Origin: an uncultured Eubacteriales bacterium
GTDB lineage: Bacteria > Bacillota > Clostridia > Peptostreptococcales > Anaerovoracaceae
Direction: 5' to 3'
Assembly (NCBI GenBank): GCA_900553025.1
Contig: USBT01000023.1
Span: 1 to 20,323 of the forward strand
Length of the DNA stretch: 20,323 nt
Positions 1 to 7,092 of this stretch are shown one piece after another (within the stretch, counting starts at the first letter, position 1; every line of letters starts with the position of its first letter). The notes below the pieces were generated by a model. It did not search any database. It was not told the origin of the DNA and was given only the letters and a program-made list of their open reading frames with translations. Position numbers and translations under genes: made by a program.

Positions 1-13
1 AGGGTTAAAATAT

Positions 14-1054
14 ATGAAAAAATTCGAAATTTCGACAACTCATCCTTATAATATATGTATCGGTAACAATATTATGGCACACAGTGGTGCTTTAATCAGC
101 GAAGTTCTGGAGCCGTGTAAAATTGCAATTATTACCGATACAAATGTAAACAGCCTATACTCACAGGTTTTTATTACATCTCTCATCGAAAGCGGTTTTG
201 AAGTGTCGAAAATTATTTTTCCTGCTGGTGAACATTCAAAGAATTTGAACACTTACGGTAATGTCCTAGAAGCTCTTGCTGACGAGGGGATTAGCCGTTC
301 TGATGCGATTGCATCTCTTGGAGGTGGGGTCGTCGGAGATATCAGCGGTTTTGCTGCGGCTACATATATGCGTGGAATCAAATTTCTTCAAATTCCAACC
401 TCATATATTTCAGCTATCGACGCTTCAGTAGGCGGTAAAACTGGAATTAATCTACTATCTGGGAAAAATTTAGCTGGTGCATTTTGGCAACCTTCTCTAG
501 TTATATGTGATACAAAGGTGTTTGAGACCTTGCCTCCGAAGCAAATTATGGAGGGTGTTGCAGAGGCTATGAAGCTCGGGATATGCTTTGATTCCAATCT
601 TATCCCCAAAATTATTGAAAAAGACTATTCATATGTTGTTGAAAGGGCTGTGTCAATCAAAAAATATATTGTGGAGGCGGATGAGCTTGATGTCGGTCTG
701 CGCCAAATGCTTAATTTTGGACACACCATAGGTCATTGCATAGAAAAAGCCAGTGCTTACTCTATACCTCACGGGCTTGCCATTGCAAAGGGAATGGCAG
801 CTGAGGCCAAAGCCTGTGCTGCCATGAATTTAACATCTATGGATATATATGAGAAAATATCCTCAATTCTGACTGAAGCTGAATTTGATTTGACAATCGG
901 TTTTGATGCCACTGAGCTTTACAAATATGCTCTGCTTGACAAGAAAATTTCTCATGGCAAGATTGCGATTACAGTTCCTGATAAAATTGGGCAAAGTCAT
1001 CTTGAAAAGATTTCACTATCTCAGCTTAAATCGTTCTTTGAAAGTGCTTTTTAA
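14..1054 (+). CDS. aroB: 3-dehydroquinate synthase
   Basis: Shikimate pathway step 2: NAD- and metal-dependent cyclisation of DAHP to 3-dehydroquinate in the cytosol. The 346-residue product has the usual family length. Visible motifs are the NAD-binding GGGVVGD at 103-109, DASVGGKTGIN at 136-146 with the active-site Lys142, and the metal ligands Glu184 (GVAEAMK), His237 (NFGHT) and His253 (PHG). The ATG at 14 is preceded by AGGG nine bases upstream, and the N-terminus aligns with the usual start of the family, so the gene is complete. Whatever precedes it is off the window, so membership of a larger aro operon cannot be judged. The stop codon sits in the loop of a terminator hairpin, so aroB ends its transcript here. 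Very likely functional. Confidence 0.96.
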   Translation: MKKFEISTTHPYNICIGNNIMAHSGALISEVLEPCKIAIITDTNVNSLYSQVFITSLIESGFEVSKIIFPAGEHSKNLNTYGNVLEALADEGISRSDAIASLGGGVVGDISGFAAATYMRGIKFLQIPTSYISAIDASVGGKTGINLLSGKNLAGAFWQPSLVICDTKVFETLPPKQIMEGVAEAMKLGICFDSNLIPKIIEKDYSYVVERAVSIKKYIVEADELDVGLRQMLNFGHTIGHCIEKASAYSIPHGLAIAKGMAAEAKACAAMNLTSMDIYEKISSILTEAEFDLTIGFDATELYKYALLDKKISHGKIAITVPDKIGQSHLEKISLSQLKSFFESAF

Positions 1055-1068
1055 ACGAAGCACTTTTT
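1041..1068 (+). terminator. intrinsic terminator of aroB
   Basis: A perfect 9-bp stem AAAGTGCTT / AAGCACTTT (1041-1049 with 1058-1066) closes an 8-base loop that contains the aroB stop codon, and the T-run of the 3' arm continues to 1068. A second, imperfect inverted repeat follows (TGTAAAG-GAAC at 1074-1084 with GTTCTTTACA at 1129-1138, then TTTTATT) and may act as a backup between the convergent genes. Confidence 0.7.
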
Positions 1069-1141
1069 GCATATGTAAAGGAACTGTAGCATTAACGGAA
1101 TGGTAAGCATTAGTGCGACAGCTCCTGTGTTCTTTACATTT

Positions 1142-1201
1142 TATTCTTAAGTGTCGAGAGTGTCGATCTATTCTTCAAGCGTCGATTTGAGGGTGTCGAT
1201 C
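1142..1201 (-). repeat. imperfect tandem duplication directly after the GNAT stop codon
   Basis: Read on the minus strand, the base after the TGA opens a 33-base unit (1201 to 1169, beginning GATCGACACCC and ending GAAGAATA). A second copy follows at once (1168 to 1142, beginning GATCGACACTC and ending TTAAGAATA), shortened by a few bases. On the plus strand this shows as four closely spaced GTCGA motifs. It is one of several repeats in this window that start at a stop codon. Confidence 0.65.
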
Positions 1202-1780
1202 TCAGGCTTTGGATTTTTGCTCCCACTCCTCTTTTGTTAGAGAAAAGACCAGAGAATCTCTAAGCTCTCCCGTATAAATCCTGTATGCTTTTCTGATCTT
1301 GCCCTCGTATGTGAATCCGTTTTTCTCGGCAACACGTTGTGAGCGTCTATTGACGGGAGATGTGCATATTGTCAATATTTCCATCCCGAGGTTCTCAAAG
1401 GCATACCTTATTACCTCCGCTGAAGCTTCAGTCATATATCCTCTGCCCCAAGCATCTTTTGCAAGACTGTAACCAATTTCTTTACTTTTTGCATCAGGTC
1501 TAAATCGATCTTCCTCTAGAGCTATCGTCCCAATCATAGGTCCTGGCAAACCATCACTACCTATTTCATGGATTCCCCACGCACCACTTGGCAGAAATAA
1601 CCCTTCTATGATTTCTCTTGATTCTTCTACACTTTCATGTGGCTTCCATCCAGCGTGTGGACCTACATCCGGGTTTTTCGCATACGCATACAAATCAGCT
1701 GCATCGCCTATAGAAACTGGAATCATTGCAAGTCTTGAGCTTCTTAGTGCTTGATGTTCCGTATGATTATTCTCTTTCAT
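1202..1780 (-). CDS. GNAT-family N-acetyltransferase (RimJ/RimL-like)
   Basis: A 192-residue cytosolic acetyltransferase of the RimJ/RimL/Acetyltransf_3 type, which transfers acetyl from acetyl-CoA to an amine, often a protein N-terminus or a small molecule; the substrate cannot be told. The acetyl-CoA site is seen as GYSLAKDAWGRGYMTEA at 103-119 (the Q/RxxGxG-type loop is WGRGY), followed by the characteristic Asn144-xx-Ser segment and VAEKNGF at 150-156. The ATG at 1780 has an AAAGG about eleven bases upstream, so the start is reasonable but not strongly fixed. The gene is convergent with aroB and stands alone. A purine-rich degenerate repeat lies directly upstream of its start and an imperfect duplication directly after its stop. 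Confidence 0.88.
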   Translation of the reverse strand: MKENNHTEHQALRSSRLAMIPVSIGDAADLYAYAKNPDVGPHAGWKPHESVEESREIIEGLFLPSGAWGIHEIGSDGLPGPMIGTIALEEDRFRPDAKSKEIGYSLAKDAWGRGYMTEASAEVIRYAFENLGMEILTICTSPVNRRSQRVAEKNGFTYEGKIRKAYRIYTGELRDSLVFSLTKEEWEQKSKA

Positions 1781-1785
1781 ATTCT

Positions 1786-1890
1786 CTTGCCTTTCGCTTA
1801 ACTTTTGCTTGCCTTTAGTTTGCTTTTCTTTTGCCGTTCATTTACATTTTACTTGCTTTTCGTTTAACTTTCATTTGCTTTCTGATCGCT
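1786..1890 (-). repeat. degenerate purine-rich repeats upstream of the GNAT gene
   Basis: On the minus strand about 100 bases leading into the GNAT start consist of recurring AAAGCAA, AAAGTTAA and AAAAGCAAG-like words at irregular spacing of roughly 11-22 bases. The strand bias is strong (nearly all purine plus T). No palindrome or promoter is obvious. It could be a 5' untranslated region or simple slippage-derived sequence. With 1954-1992 and 2125-2258 it makes up most of the recognisable content of the 609-bp gene-free stretch 1781-2389. Confidence 0.5.
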
Positions 1891-1926
1891 ATTACGTTTT
1901 AATTCGCCACCTTTGATATTGTATGT

Positions 1927-1995
1927 TCATTTCGAAAGGACATCGGTCAGGGGAGCATCAAATCGGTGCCTAATATTGAATTTCTGTGGAAATAA
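1927..1995 (+). pseudogene. decayed fragment related to the PH-like membrane protein gene at 6269-6682
   Basis: Bases 1954-1984 match 6530-6560 with two mismatches over 31 bases. In the matching frame the fragment reads RKD, then four extra codons (IGQG), then SIKSVPNIEF and a TAA; the intact gene reads HKD directly followed by SIKSAPNIEI. The reading frame is therefore shared as well as the DNA. No start codon or other conserved part remains, so this is a remnant of a paralogous copy. The match length is short but well above what is expected by chance in 20 kb. Confidence 0.6.
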
Positions 1996-2124
1996 TAATA
2001 TAATTTTATTTGAGTATTGTCAATGTGGCGTGTTGCACTGTTTTAAGCATAACTCTAGTACTGCACTGCTTTAAGATTGTCAGTGCTGGCAAAGGTTAAT
2101 TAGGCTAGGCGTTTTCAGCGTTGG

Positions 2125-2210
2125 CAAGCCTTGTGCCTGTGTAGGTCTTGTCGATACCACCGAACCGCCGAGAGTGCAAGGCTTGTGCCTGTGTAGGTCT
2201 TGTCGATACC
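2125..2210. repeat. 34-bp direct repeat, two copies
   Basis: Bases 2125-2158 and 2177-2210 are identical except for one position (CAAGCCTTGTGCC versus CAAGGCTTGTGCC, ending TTGTCGATACC), at a period of 52. Nearby are a perfect 10-bp tandem duplication GAGGTCGTGT (2239-2258) and a 13-bp near-repeat GCACTGTTTTAAG / GCACTGCTTTAAG (around 2034 and 2063). The stretch is richer in G than its surroundings and has no convincing coding frame. Confidence 0.75.
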
Positions 2211-2324
2211 GCTGAGATGGGGTATTGACAAAGGTGCTGAGGTCGTGTGAGGTCGTGTAAGCCAAGGTATTCTCAGTGCTATCAAGGCTTGAGTTGGCTC
2301 AGGCAGACCGTGAAAGCATGCCAG

Positions 2325-2350
2325 TATTCCGTAAATTTTGATACGGAATA
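2325..2350. promoter_or_regulatory. inverted repeat upstream of the sensor kinase gene
   Basis: A perfect 9-bp inverted repeat TATTCCGTA-N8-TACGGAATA ends 39 bases before the kinase ATG and is followed by TTTTG. It could be an operator, for example for autoregulation by the neighbouring response regulator, or a weak attenuator or terminator. Only three of the nine pairs are GC, which favours a protein-binding site. No second copy was noticed in the window. Confidence 0.5.
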
Positions 2351-2389
2351 TTTTGTAAACAAGTATGAGTTGATTGAGGTTGTGAGTAA

Positions 2390-3688
2390 ATGAATGAGGT
2401 TCAAAAATATTTATCTGACAATTTCATATTTCTGATGATAATTTTCAGCACATATTTTATCGCACCGATGAAATCGTCGGTAGAGATATCTATCAAGAGG
2501 CATATGGTGATAAATATGTCCTTGCTACTTGTAATTTCCATAAATGCAGCATATCTTGATTATCTGACGGCATCTAATATCCACTCGCTTAAATTTACAC
2601 TTGCCGGAATCCTGTACTATTCGCTGAAGCCTCTACCGATGGTTGCAATGATAAGCCTCGTGTACAAAAATAGCAAATATTTTTATATTCCTGCTATTCT
2701 TAATGCTATCATTTGCAGTGTTTATCTTGGACTTTTGAGCCCGTCGTCTGAATTATTCAAACTTATGCAAGCCTATCACATGCCGATTTCCTCCTATGTT
2801 GTGACGGAATGGACCTACTGGATAATTTTTCTGTCAATACTCAACATCAAATTTTACAAGGAAACCAACAATAATCCTTTGGGAATTTTTTTGTTTGTTT
2901 CGGTGCTGATGACGGCGAACATTCTCGACACCGCAGGAATTTGCCCTGGCGTTTTGATTAAAACCTACGCATTTTCGTTTATTTTGTACTATCTGATAAT
3001 ACACATATATATTTCCAAGCAGGTGAACGAGGGCAAGGATATTAAGCTCAGGGAGCAGAGGATGTCGCTCATGTTATCGCAGATTCAGCCACATTTTTTG
3101 TACAATACATTAAATACAATCACGGCGCTTTGTCGGGTGAATCCGAAGCTCGCCGAGGAAACTACCGTAAAGTTCTCAAAATTCTTGCGTGAAAATATGT
3201 ATAGCATCGAGAACTTTGATACACACCCGTTTGAGAGGGAGCTTGAGCATATCAAAATTTATCTTGATATTGAAAAAATTCGTTTTGGGGATAGGCTTAA
3301 AATTGTCTATGATATTGAAACTGTGGATTTTAGGGTTCCTGTTTTGACGCTTCAGCCAATCGTTGAAAATGCAGTCAAGCACGGGATATGCAAAAATGTC
3401 GAGGGCGGTACTATCACCATTACGACGCGAAAAACGAGTAAAAACCATGTGATAACGATTAAGGACGACGGCGTTGGGTTCAATCCACACGAAATAAAGA
3501 ACGACGGCAGGGTGCATATTGGGATATCTAACGCTAACGAGCGACTAAAGAGCATATTCCACACGGAGATTGAAATATCCTCATTTCCCGGTATTGGAAC
3601 CGAGGTGACAATCAAGATTCCTGAAAAAACTAATAAGACGAACAGAAAGGTGGCTGAGAGGCGTGAAATACATAGTTTTGGACGATGA
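2390..3688 (+). CDS. LytS/YehU-type membrane sensor histidine kinase
   Basis: A 432-residue inner-membrane sensor kinase of the His_kinase (PF06580) class. Residues 1 to about 210 form six or seven hydrophobic segments with almost no extracytoplasmic domain, so the signal is probably sensed in or near the membrane. The phosphoacceptor is His235 in QIQPHFLYNTLNT. The ATP-binding domain shows the N box LQPIVENAVKHG (321-332), the G1 box DDGVGF (359-364) and GISNANERL (378-386). The last 26 bases overlap the response regulator gene, so the two are translationally coupled and form a cognate pair. GAGG lies ten bases before the ATG. The C-terminal 20 residues are basic and probably exist because of the overlap. 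The signal is unknown; the downstream antiporter gene suggests an ion, pH or membrane stress link, but this is inference. Confidence 0.9.
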   Translation: MNEVQKYLSDNFIFLMIIFSTYFIAPMKSSVEISIKRHMVINMSLLLVISINAAYLDYLTASNIHSLKFTLAGILYYSLKPLPMVAMISLVYKNSKYFYIPAILNAIICSVYLGLLSPSSELFKLMQAYHMPISSYVVTEWTYWIIFLSILNIKFYKETNNNPLGIFLFVSVLMTANILDTAGICPGVLIKTYAFSFILYYLIIHIYISKQVNEGKDIKLREQRMSLMLSQIQPHFLYNTLNTITALCRVNPKLAEETTVKFSKFLRENMYSIENFDTHPFERELEHIKIYLDIEKIRFGDRLKIVYDIETVDFRVPVLTLQPIVENAVKHGICKNVEGGTITITTRKTSKNHVITIKDDGVGFNPHEIKNDGRVHIGISNANERLKSIFHTEIEISSFPGIGTEVTIKIPEKTNKTNRKVAERREIHSFGR

Positions 3689-4463
3689 ACCCATAGCTTC
3701 TGCTTATCTTGCGGAGCTCATAAGAGAAAATGACAACGAGGCGGACATTACCATAATGTCGAACCCAATCGAGGCTGTTAGCCTTGCCTTGTCTGAAAAA
3801 TTTGATGTGTGCTTTCTTGATATACAGATGCCCAGTCTTAACGGCGTCGAGTTTGCTAAACGGGTGAAGGAGGTGCATCCGAAGACGAATTTTATTTTTG
3901 TGACCGGTTACTCTGATTTTATGGGGAGCGCCTTTCGCCTTGATGCCAGCGATTATATAATGAAGCCGGCTACCTCAGAGCAGGTAAGACATGCCATTGA
4001 AAACCTGAGATATTTGCCTGAAAATAAGAGTTTTGGCGAAGCCTCGGGCGAGGACAAGGCTCGGGATATTAAAATTATTTGCTTCGGCAATTTCGACATT
4101 CTTGCCTTTGGCAAACCGATCAAGTTCAAGTTCGACAAAACAAAGGAGTTGCTGGCTTTTCTGGTTCACCGTCACGGTGCGAGGTGCTCAAACAACGAAA
4201 TAATGGTCGCTTTATGGGAAGACGAGGGCCACGGCTCGTATTTTCGTATGCTCAAGAAGGATCTCATAGACACATTCCAGGCGCTTGGCTGTGATGACCT
4301 TATATATGTTGAAAGAGGCAGTATGTCTCTTGCCAATTTGGACTTAATAAGCTGTGACTATTTTGAGTGGCTTGAGGGCAAAACCACAAATTCATATAAG
4401 GGCGAATATATGTCGCAGTTTTCTTGGGCAGAAGAGATGAAGCCCTTGCTCGAAAAAATATAA
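3663..4463 (+). CDS. response regulator, REC plus SARP-like winged-helix output domain
   Basis: A 266-residue cytosolic transcription regulator paired with the overlapping kinase. The receiver domain (1-115) has the acidic pair Asp7-Asp8, the phosphorylation site Asp53 in FLDIQMP, Thr81 and Lys101 in YIMKP. The output part (about 135-266) is not LytTR, the usual partner of LytS kinases. It resembles the OmpR/SARP-type winged helix with a shortened bacterial-transcriptional-activator-like tail, ending in a YKGEYMSQFSWAE motif typical of two-component SARP-family regulators in Clostridia. Its start lies inside the kinase gene, 26 bases before the kinase stop. No terminator is seen before the nhaC region, so read-through into nhaC is possible, but nhaC also appears to have promoter-like elements of its own. 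Confidence 0.9.
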   Translation: MKYIVLDDEPIASAYLAELIRENDNEADITIMSNPIEAVSLALSEKFDVCFLDIQMPSLNGVEFAKRVKEVHPKTNFIFVTGYSDFMGSAFRLDASDYIMKPATSEQVRHAIENLRYLPENKSFGEASGEDKARDIKIICFGNFDILAFGKPIKFKFDKTKELLAFLVHRHGARCSNNEIMVALWEDEGHGSYFRMLKKDLIDTFQALGCDDLIYVERGSMSLANLDLISCDYFEWLEGKTTNSYKGEYMSQFSWAEEMKPLLEKI

Positions 4464-4491
4464 ATTATTTGTACTTGCCGAAGCTATTTCA

Positions 4492-4519
4492 TTGACACTT
4501 CCTTGACATTTCATATGGT
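4492..4519 (+). promoter_or_regulatory. possible promoter for nhaC
   Basis: TTGACA at 4492-4497 is followed after 16 bases by TATGGT at 4514-4519. A second TTGACA lies at 4503-4508 without a good -10 at the right distance. The placement upstream of the strong Shine-Dalgarno sequence at 4543 is sensible, but the -10 is weak. Confidence 0.35.
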
Positions 4520-4542
4520 AATATTCTAACAAAATATTATAC

Positions 4543-4550
4543 AAGGAGGT
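4543..4550 (+). promoter_or_regulatory. strong Shine-Dalgarno sequence placed 65 bases before the nhaC ATG
   Basis: AAGGAGGT is one of the best ribosome binding sites in the window, yet the nhaC ATG is at 4616. At normal spacing it serves only GTG ATT TAG (4555-4563), and more closely ATG TGA (4553-4558), both immediate stops. No other Shine-Dalgarno sequence precedes 4616. The element may drive a minimal leader ORF or be brought near the ATG by folding of the intervening repeats. Confidence 0.6.
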
Positions 4551-4556
4551 AGATGT

Positions 4557-4604
4557 GATTTAGCTTTGGCTGATAATCACGATTTAGCTTTGGCTGATAA
4601 TCAC
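4557..4604 (+). repeat. perfect 24-bp tandem repeat in the nhaC leader
   Basis: Two identical 24-base units (4557-4580 and 4581-4604) lie between the ribosome binding site and the nhaC start. Each can fold as GATTTAGC-TTTG-GCTGATAATC, with a small bulge; the first copy extends to GTGATT / AATCAC using upstream bases. In one frame the units read DLALADNH twice, and that frame ends in TGA overlapping the nhaC ATG as ATGA (4616-4619), but no start codon at a good distance from the Shine-Dalgarno sequence opens it. Confidence 0.9.
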
Positions 4605-4615
4605 AAAAAAGTACG

Positions 4616-6136
4616 ATGACTGAAAACACTAAAAAACCAAGACTGCCAAATAAGCTTGAAGCCAGCATTCCAATAGTTTTTCTACTAGCGGTAATGATTT
4701 CAAACTACGCCTTTGGGTGGGGAGCAGATCCGCACATTCCGGTAACTCTATCTTGTGCCGTTGCAATGCTTATTGGAAAACTATGTGGCTACACCTACAA
4801 GGATATGCTAGCTGCGGGCCTTGAAGCCGTCAATCAATCACTTGAAGCAATTATTATTATTTTGTTAGTAGGCTGTCTGATTGGCTCATTTACAGCTTGT
4901 GGGACTATTCCGTCGGTAGTTTATTACGGACTTAAGCTGCTCTCTCCTGGGATATTCCTTCCTTTCGTGACAATCATGTGCACAGTCGTAGGTATAGCCC
5001 TCGGCTCTGCTTGGACGGTATCTGCAACGCTTGGTATCGCCTTTATGGCTATCGGAACGACAATGGGCTTAAATCCAGCGCTTATTGCTGGTGCAATTTT
5101 GTCGGGAGCATGCTGTGGAGACAAGTTCTCTCCTCTTTCCGATTCTACAAATCTTGCGGCAGGTTCTGCGCAGACAGGCTTGTTCGATCACGTCGGAGCG
5201 ATGATTACGACTACATTCCCAAGTCTTGTAATTGCTATTTGTATTTTTGCATTCTTCTCATTTAAGAGTGTTGGCAAATATGATCCGACCCTTGCGGACA
5301 ACCTTTCAGCTGCAATAGTTGGTCACTATGACTATATGAGCCCAATTCTTTTGATTCCGATTCTAATGATTATTATAGTGGCAGTTATCAAGATGCCAGC
5401 GATACCTTCTATCATTTTGCTCTCTCTTGTCGGCTGTGCTTTTGCTGTGATTTTCCAGGGCGCAGGAATCGCTGATTGTATCGGTATGCTTCACTACGGA
5501 TATTCAGCGGAGTCCAAGAATGAGCTTTTCTTCAAACTCGTCAACAGGGGTGGCATGGATAGCATGCTTTTTACAAATAATCTGGTAATAGTTGCTGTTG
5601 CGTTTGGAGGCATTCTACAAAAGATTGGCGCAGTCGAGTCAATACTTGGCGGGCTCATCCACAAGGTCAAAACTCCGTTCCAGCTTGTCGTTGTCACTAT
5701 TGCGACGTCAGTATTTTGTATAACCACTATGTGCGACCAATATCTGGGGTTAATCATTCCGTCCTCAATGTACAAAAATAATTACGATGAGCTCGGGCTT
5801 GGTAGGAATATGCTCTCAAGGTCGCTAGAGGATGGCGGAACGCTCTGGTCGCCTCTCGTGCCTTGGTCGTCTTGCGGTTCGTATCATTCGGCAGTTCTCG
5901 GCGTGCCAACGCTTTCTTACCTTCCGTTCTGCTTTATGAACCTGATAAATCCGGTTTACGCCATTGTTACGGCAAGCTACGGTGGAAACATCATCTATGC
6001 AGACGGTTCGAGGACTAACCTGTTCGGAAGATTGAAGAAAGGCAGAGGTCCTGCCGGAGCTCCTGAAAAGGCGCACAAAATAGCCATGGAAGCGTTGATT
6101 GCAAAGAGAAAGCAAGGCGTGTACAAGAGCTTGTAA
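4616..6136 (+). CDS. nhaC: NhaC-family Na+/H+ antiporter
   Basis: A 506-residue integral membrane protein with about eleven or twelve hydrophobic segments, of the NhaC family, which exchanges cytoplasmic Na+ (sometimes with an organic acid) for protons. Family landmarks are SAWTVSATLGIAF at 131-143 and the highly conserved GDKFSPLSDSTNLAAGS at 168-184, with a later CDQYLGLIIPSSMY segment. The substrate cannot be assigned firmly, since relatives include malate/lactate antiporters. The ATG at 4616 gives an N-terminus of normal length; upstream in-frame codons contain stops. The gene follows the kinase-regulator pair by 152 bases. Its 5' leader is odd (see the tandem repeat and the displaced Shine-Dalgarno sequence), and its last codons form the first unit of a degenerate repeat that runs downstream. 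Confidence 0.93.
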   Translation: MTENTKKPRLPNKLEASIPIVFLLAVMISNYAFGWGADPHIPVTLSCAVAMLIGKLCGYTYKDMLAAGLEAVNQSLEAIIIILLVGCLIGSFTACGTIPSVVYYGLKLLSPGIFLPFVTIMCTVVGIALGSAWTVSATLGIAFMAIGTTMGLNPALIAGAILSGACCGDKFSPLSDSTNLAAGSAQTGLFDHVGAMITTTFPSLVIAICIFAFFSFKSVGKYDPTLADNLSAAIVGHYDYMSPILLIPILMIIIVAVIKMPAIPSIILLSLVGCAFAVIFQGAGIADCIGMLHYGYSAESKNELFFKLVNRGGMDSMLFTNNLVIVAVAFGGILQKIGAVESILGGLIHKVKTPFQLVVVTIATSVFCITTMCDQYLGLIIPSSMYKNNYDELGLGRNMLSRSLEDGGTLWSPLVPWSSCGSYHSAVLGVPTLSYLPFCFMNLINPVYAIVTASYGGNIIYADGSRTNLFGRLKKGRGPAGAPEKAHKIAMEALIAKRKQGVYKSL

Positions 6137-6201
6137 AAAGTCTAAAAGCATACAAAGAGCCTGAGAACTTACAAAAAGCCTGAGAGTTTACAAAAATACT
6201 G
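6122..6201 (+). repeat. degenerate tandem repeat starting at the nhaC 3' end
   Basis: Units start with TACAA and have the form TACAAAAAGCCTGAGAGTT. The two best copies (6151-6169 and 6170-6188) have a 19-base period. A diverged first copy, TACAAGAGCTTGTAAAAAG at 6122-6140, contains the nhaC stop codon, and a partial copy starts at 6189. AAGCCTGA at 6176-6183 can pair with TCAGGCTT at 6209-6216, but no T-run follows, so this is not a clear terminator. Confidence 0.6.
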
Positions 6202-6268
6202 TTCTTTTTCAGGCTTGATGATACAGATTTGATGATTTAGATTTAAAGATTTAGAGGATTTTGTCGAT

Positions 6269-6682
6269 ATGAAGTATTATGGTATCCTCCCAAAGAGGAA
6301 GCTGTGGGTCAAAATAGCTGCAATTGCGCTGGGTGTGCTTGCGGTGTATGATGCATATGTGAATAAAAGCTGGTTTTATGTTCCATTTGGAATAGTTATC
6401 ATAGTTGCAACATTCTCGTCGCGAACGCAGGTCATTTCGGAGAGTGGCGTAGACATTGAATATAGGTTGCTTGGGCATTGCTTCCATAACAACTGGACAT
6501 TTGATGAAATTCTTGCAGTCCACAAGGACAGCATCAAATCGGCGCCTAATATTGAAATTCATCTGAATAAGGGAGCGATAAATCGTAGATTCATATTCGC
6601 TCCTGATGATGCGGAGGCTGTCTTTGCTCTAATTCAAGAGGCAAAACCAGGAATTGTCATTAAAGAGGTGACACATCGATAG
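6269..6682 (+). CDS. small membrane protein with PH-like domain
   Basis: A 137-residue protein of unknown role. Two hydrophobic helices (about 12-28 and 34-49) form a hairpin in the membrane. The remaining cytosolic part, with alternating beta-strand pattern (VISESGVDIEY, TFDEILAVHKDS, NIEIHLN, RRFIFAPDD), looks like a bacterial PH-like domain of the kind found in short YdbT-type or DUF proteins. AGAGG eleven bases before the ATG supports the start. It stands between nhaC and a converging AT-rich gene pair. A degraded 31-bp relic of a close paralogue lies at 1954-1984. The domain assignment is from pattern only. Confidence 0.7.
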   Translation: MKYYGILPKRKLWVKIAAIALGVLAVYDAYVNKSWFYVPFGIVIIVATFSSRTQVISESGVDIEYRLLGHCFHNNWTFDEILAVHKDSIKSAPNIEIHLNKGAINRRFIFAPDDAEAVFALIQEAKPGIVIKEVTHR

Positions 6683-6797
6683 GAGAGATCATATTCGCAC
6701 AATTACGGCCGGATTTCCGTTTTCTGTAAAATGACACGTAAAGTCCTCATAGATAAGAAAAGAACGCTTTAAAATGAAAACTAGAGATTGTTAAATA

Positions 6798-6830
6798 ATA
6801 TTAGCCTCACATTTGATGTGAGGCTAATAT
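6798..6830 (-). terminator. strong hairpin between convergent genes
   Basis: A perfect 15-bp stem (ATATTAGCCTCACAT / ATGTGAGGCTAATAT) with a 3-base loop begins two bases after the stop codon of the minus-strand gene at 6833. On that strand it is followed by TATTTAAC, so it probably ends that transcript; it may also stop transcription from the plus strand. Its 3' half resembles the hairpin at 8007-8029. Confidence 0.7.
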
Positions 6831-6832
6831 AC

Positions 6833-7069
6833 TTAATACACAATTATTATCAAACCAGCTATGATGTCTAGAACATAGAGAAAGTAAGAACCAATGGGGT
6901 GGTCTAATTTACTAGATTTATATGAATGAAAAATCCCTACAAGAGAAGCTAAAATTACAAAACAGCCAGCTATAATATTAAAAAAGGTTACTTGTTTAAA
7001 TATGATAGCTGCGATGATAAGATATATCGAAATATGGAATAAAAGCTTCACTGATTTTTGACTAAACAT
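6833..7069 (-). CDS. small three-helix membrane protein, unknown function
   Basis: 78 residues, almost entirely three hydrophobic segments (about 9-26, 28-48 and 60-78) with a short basic loop HSYKSSKLDHP between the second and third. AAAGGGAG eight bases before the ATG makes the start secure. It follows the secreted-protein gene by only 23 bases on the same strand, so the two are co-transcribed. Composition is more AT-rich than in the flanking housekeeping genes. The size and pairing fit an immunity or accessory protein for its secreted neighbour, but there is no recognised family and this is inference. Confidence 0.7.
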   Translation of the reverse strand: MFSQKSVKLLFHISIYLIIAAIIFKQVTFFNIIAGCFVILASLVGIFHSYKSSKLDHPIGSYFLYVLDIIAGLIIIVY

Positions 7070-7092
7070 TTTTACAACTCCCTTTATGCATA

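Noticed and set aside
2125..2210. Two 34-bp repeats with an 18-bp gap as a minimal CRISPR array
   Set aside because: Only two copies, spacer too short, no cas genes, and the surrounding stretch is full of other unrelated duplications.
2080..2265. 61-codon open frame on the minus strand in the repeat region
   Set aside because: It consists of the direct repeats themselves, has no ribosome binding site and no protein-like pattern.
6698..6725. Terminator after the PH-like gene (ACGG ... CCGTTTTC)
   Set aside because: Only a four-pair stem with a short T-run; not strong enough to call.
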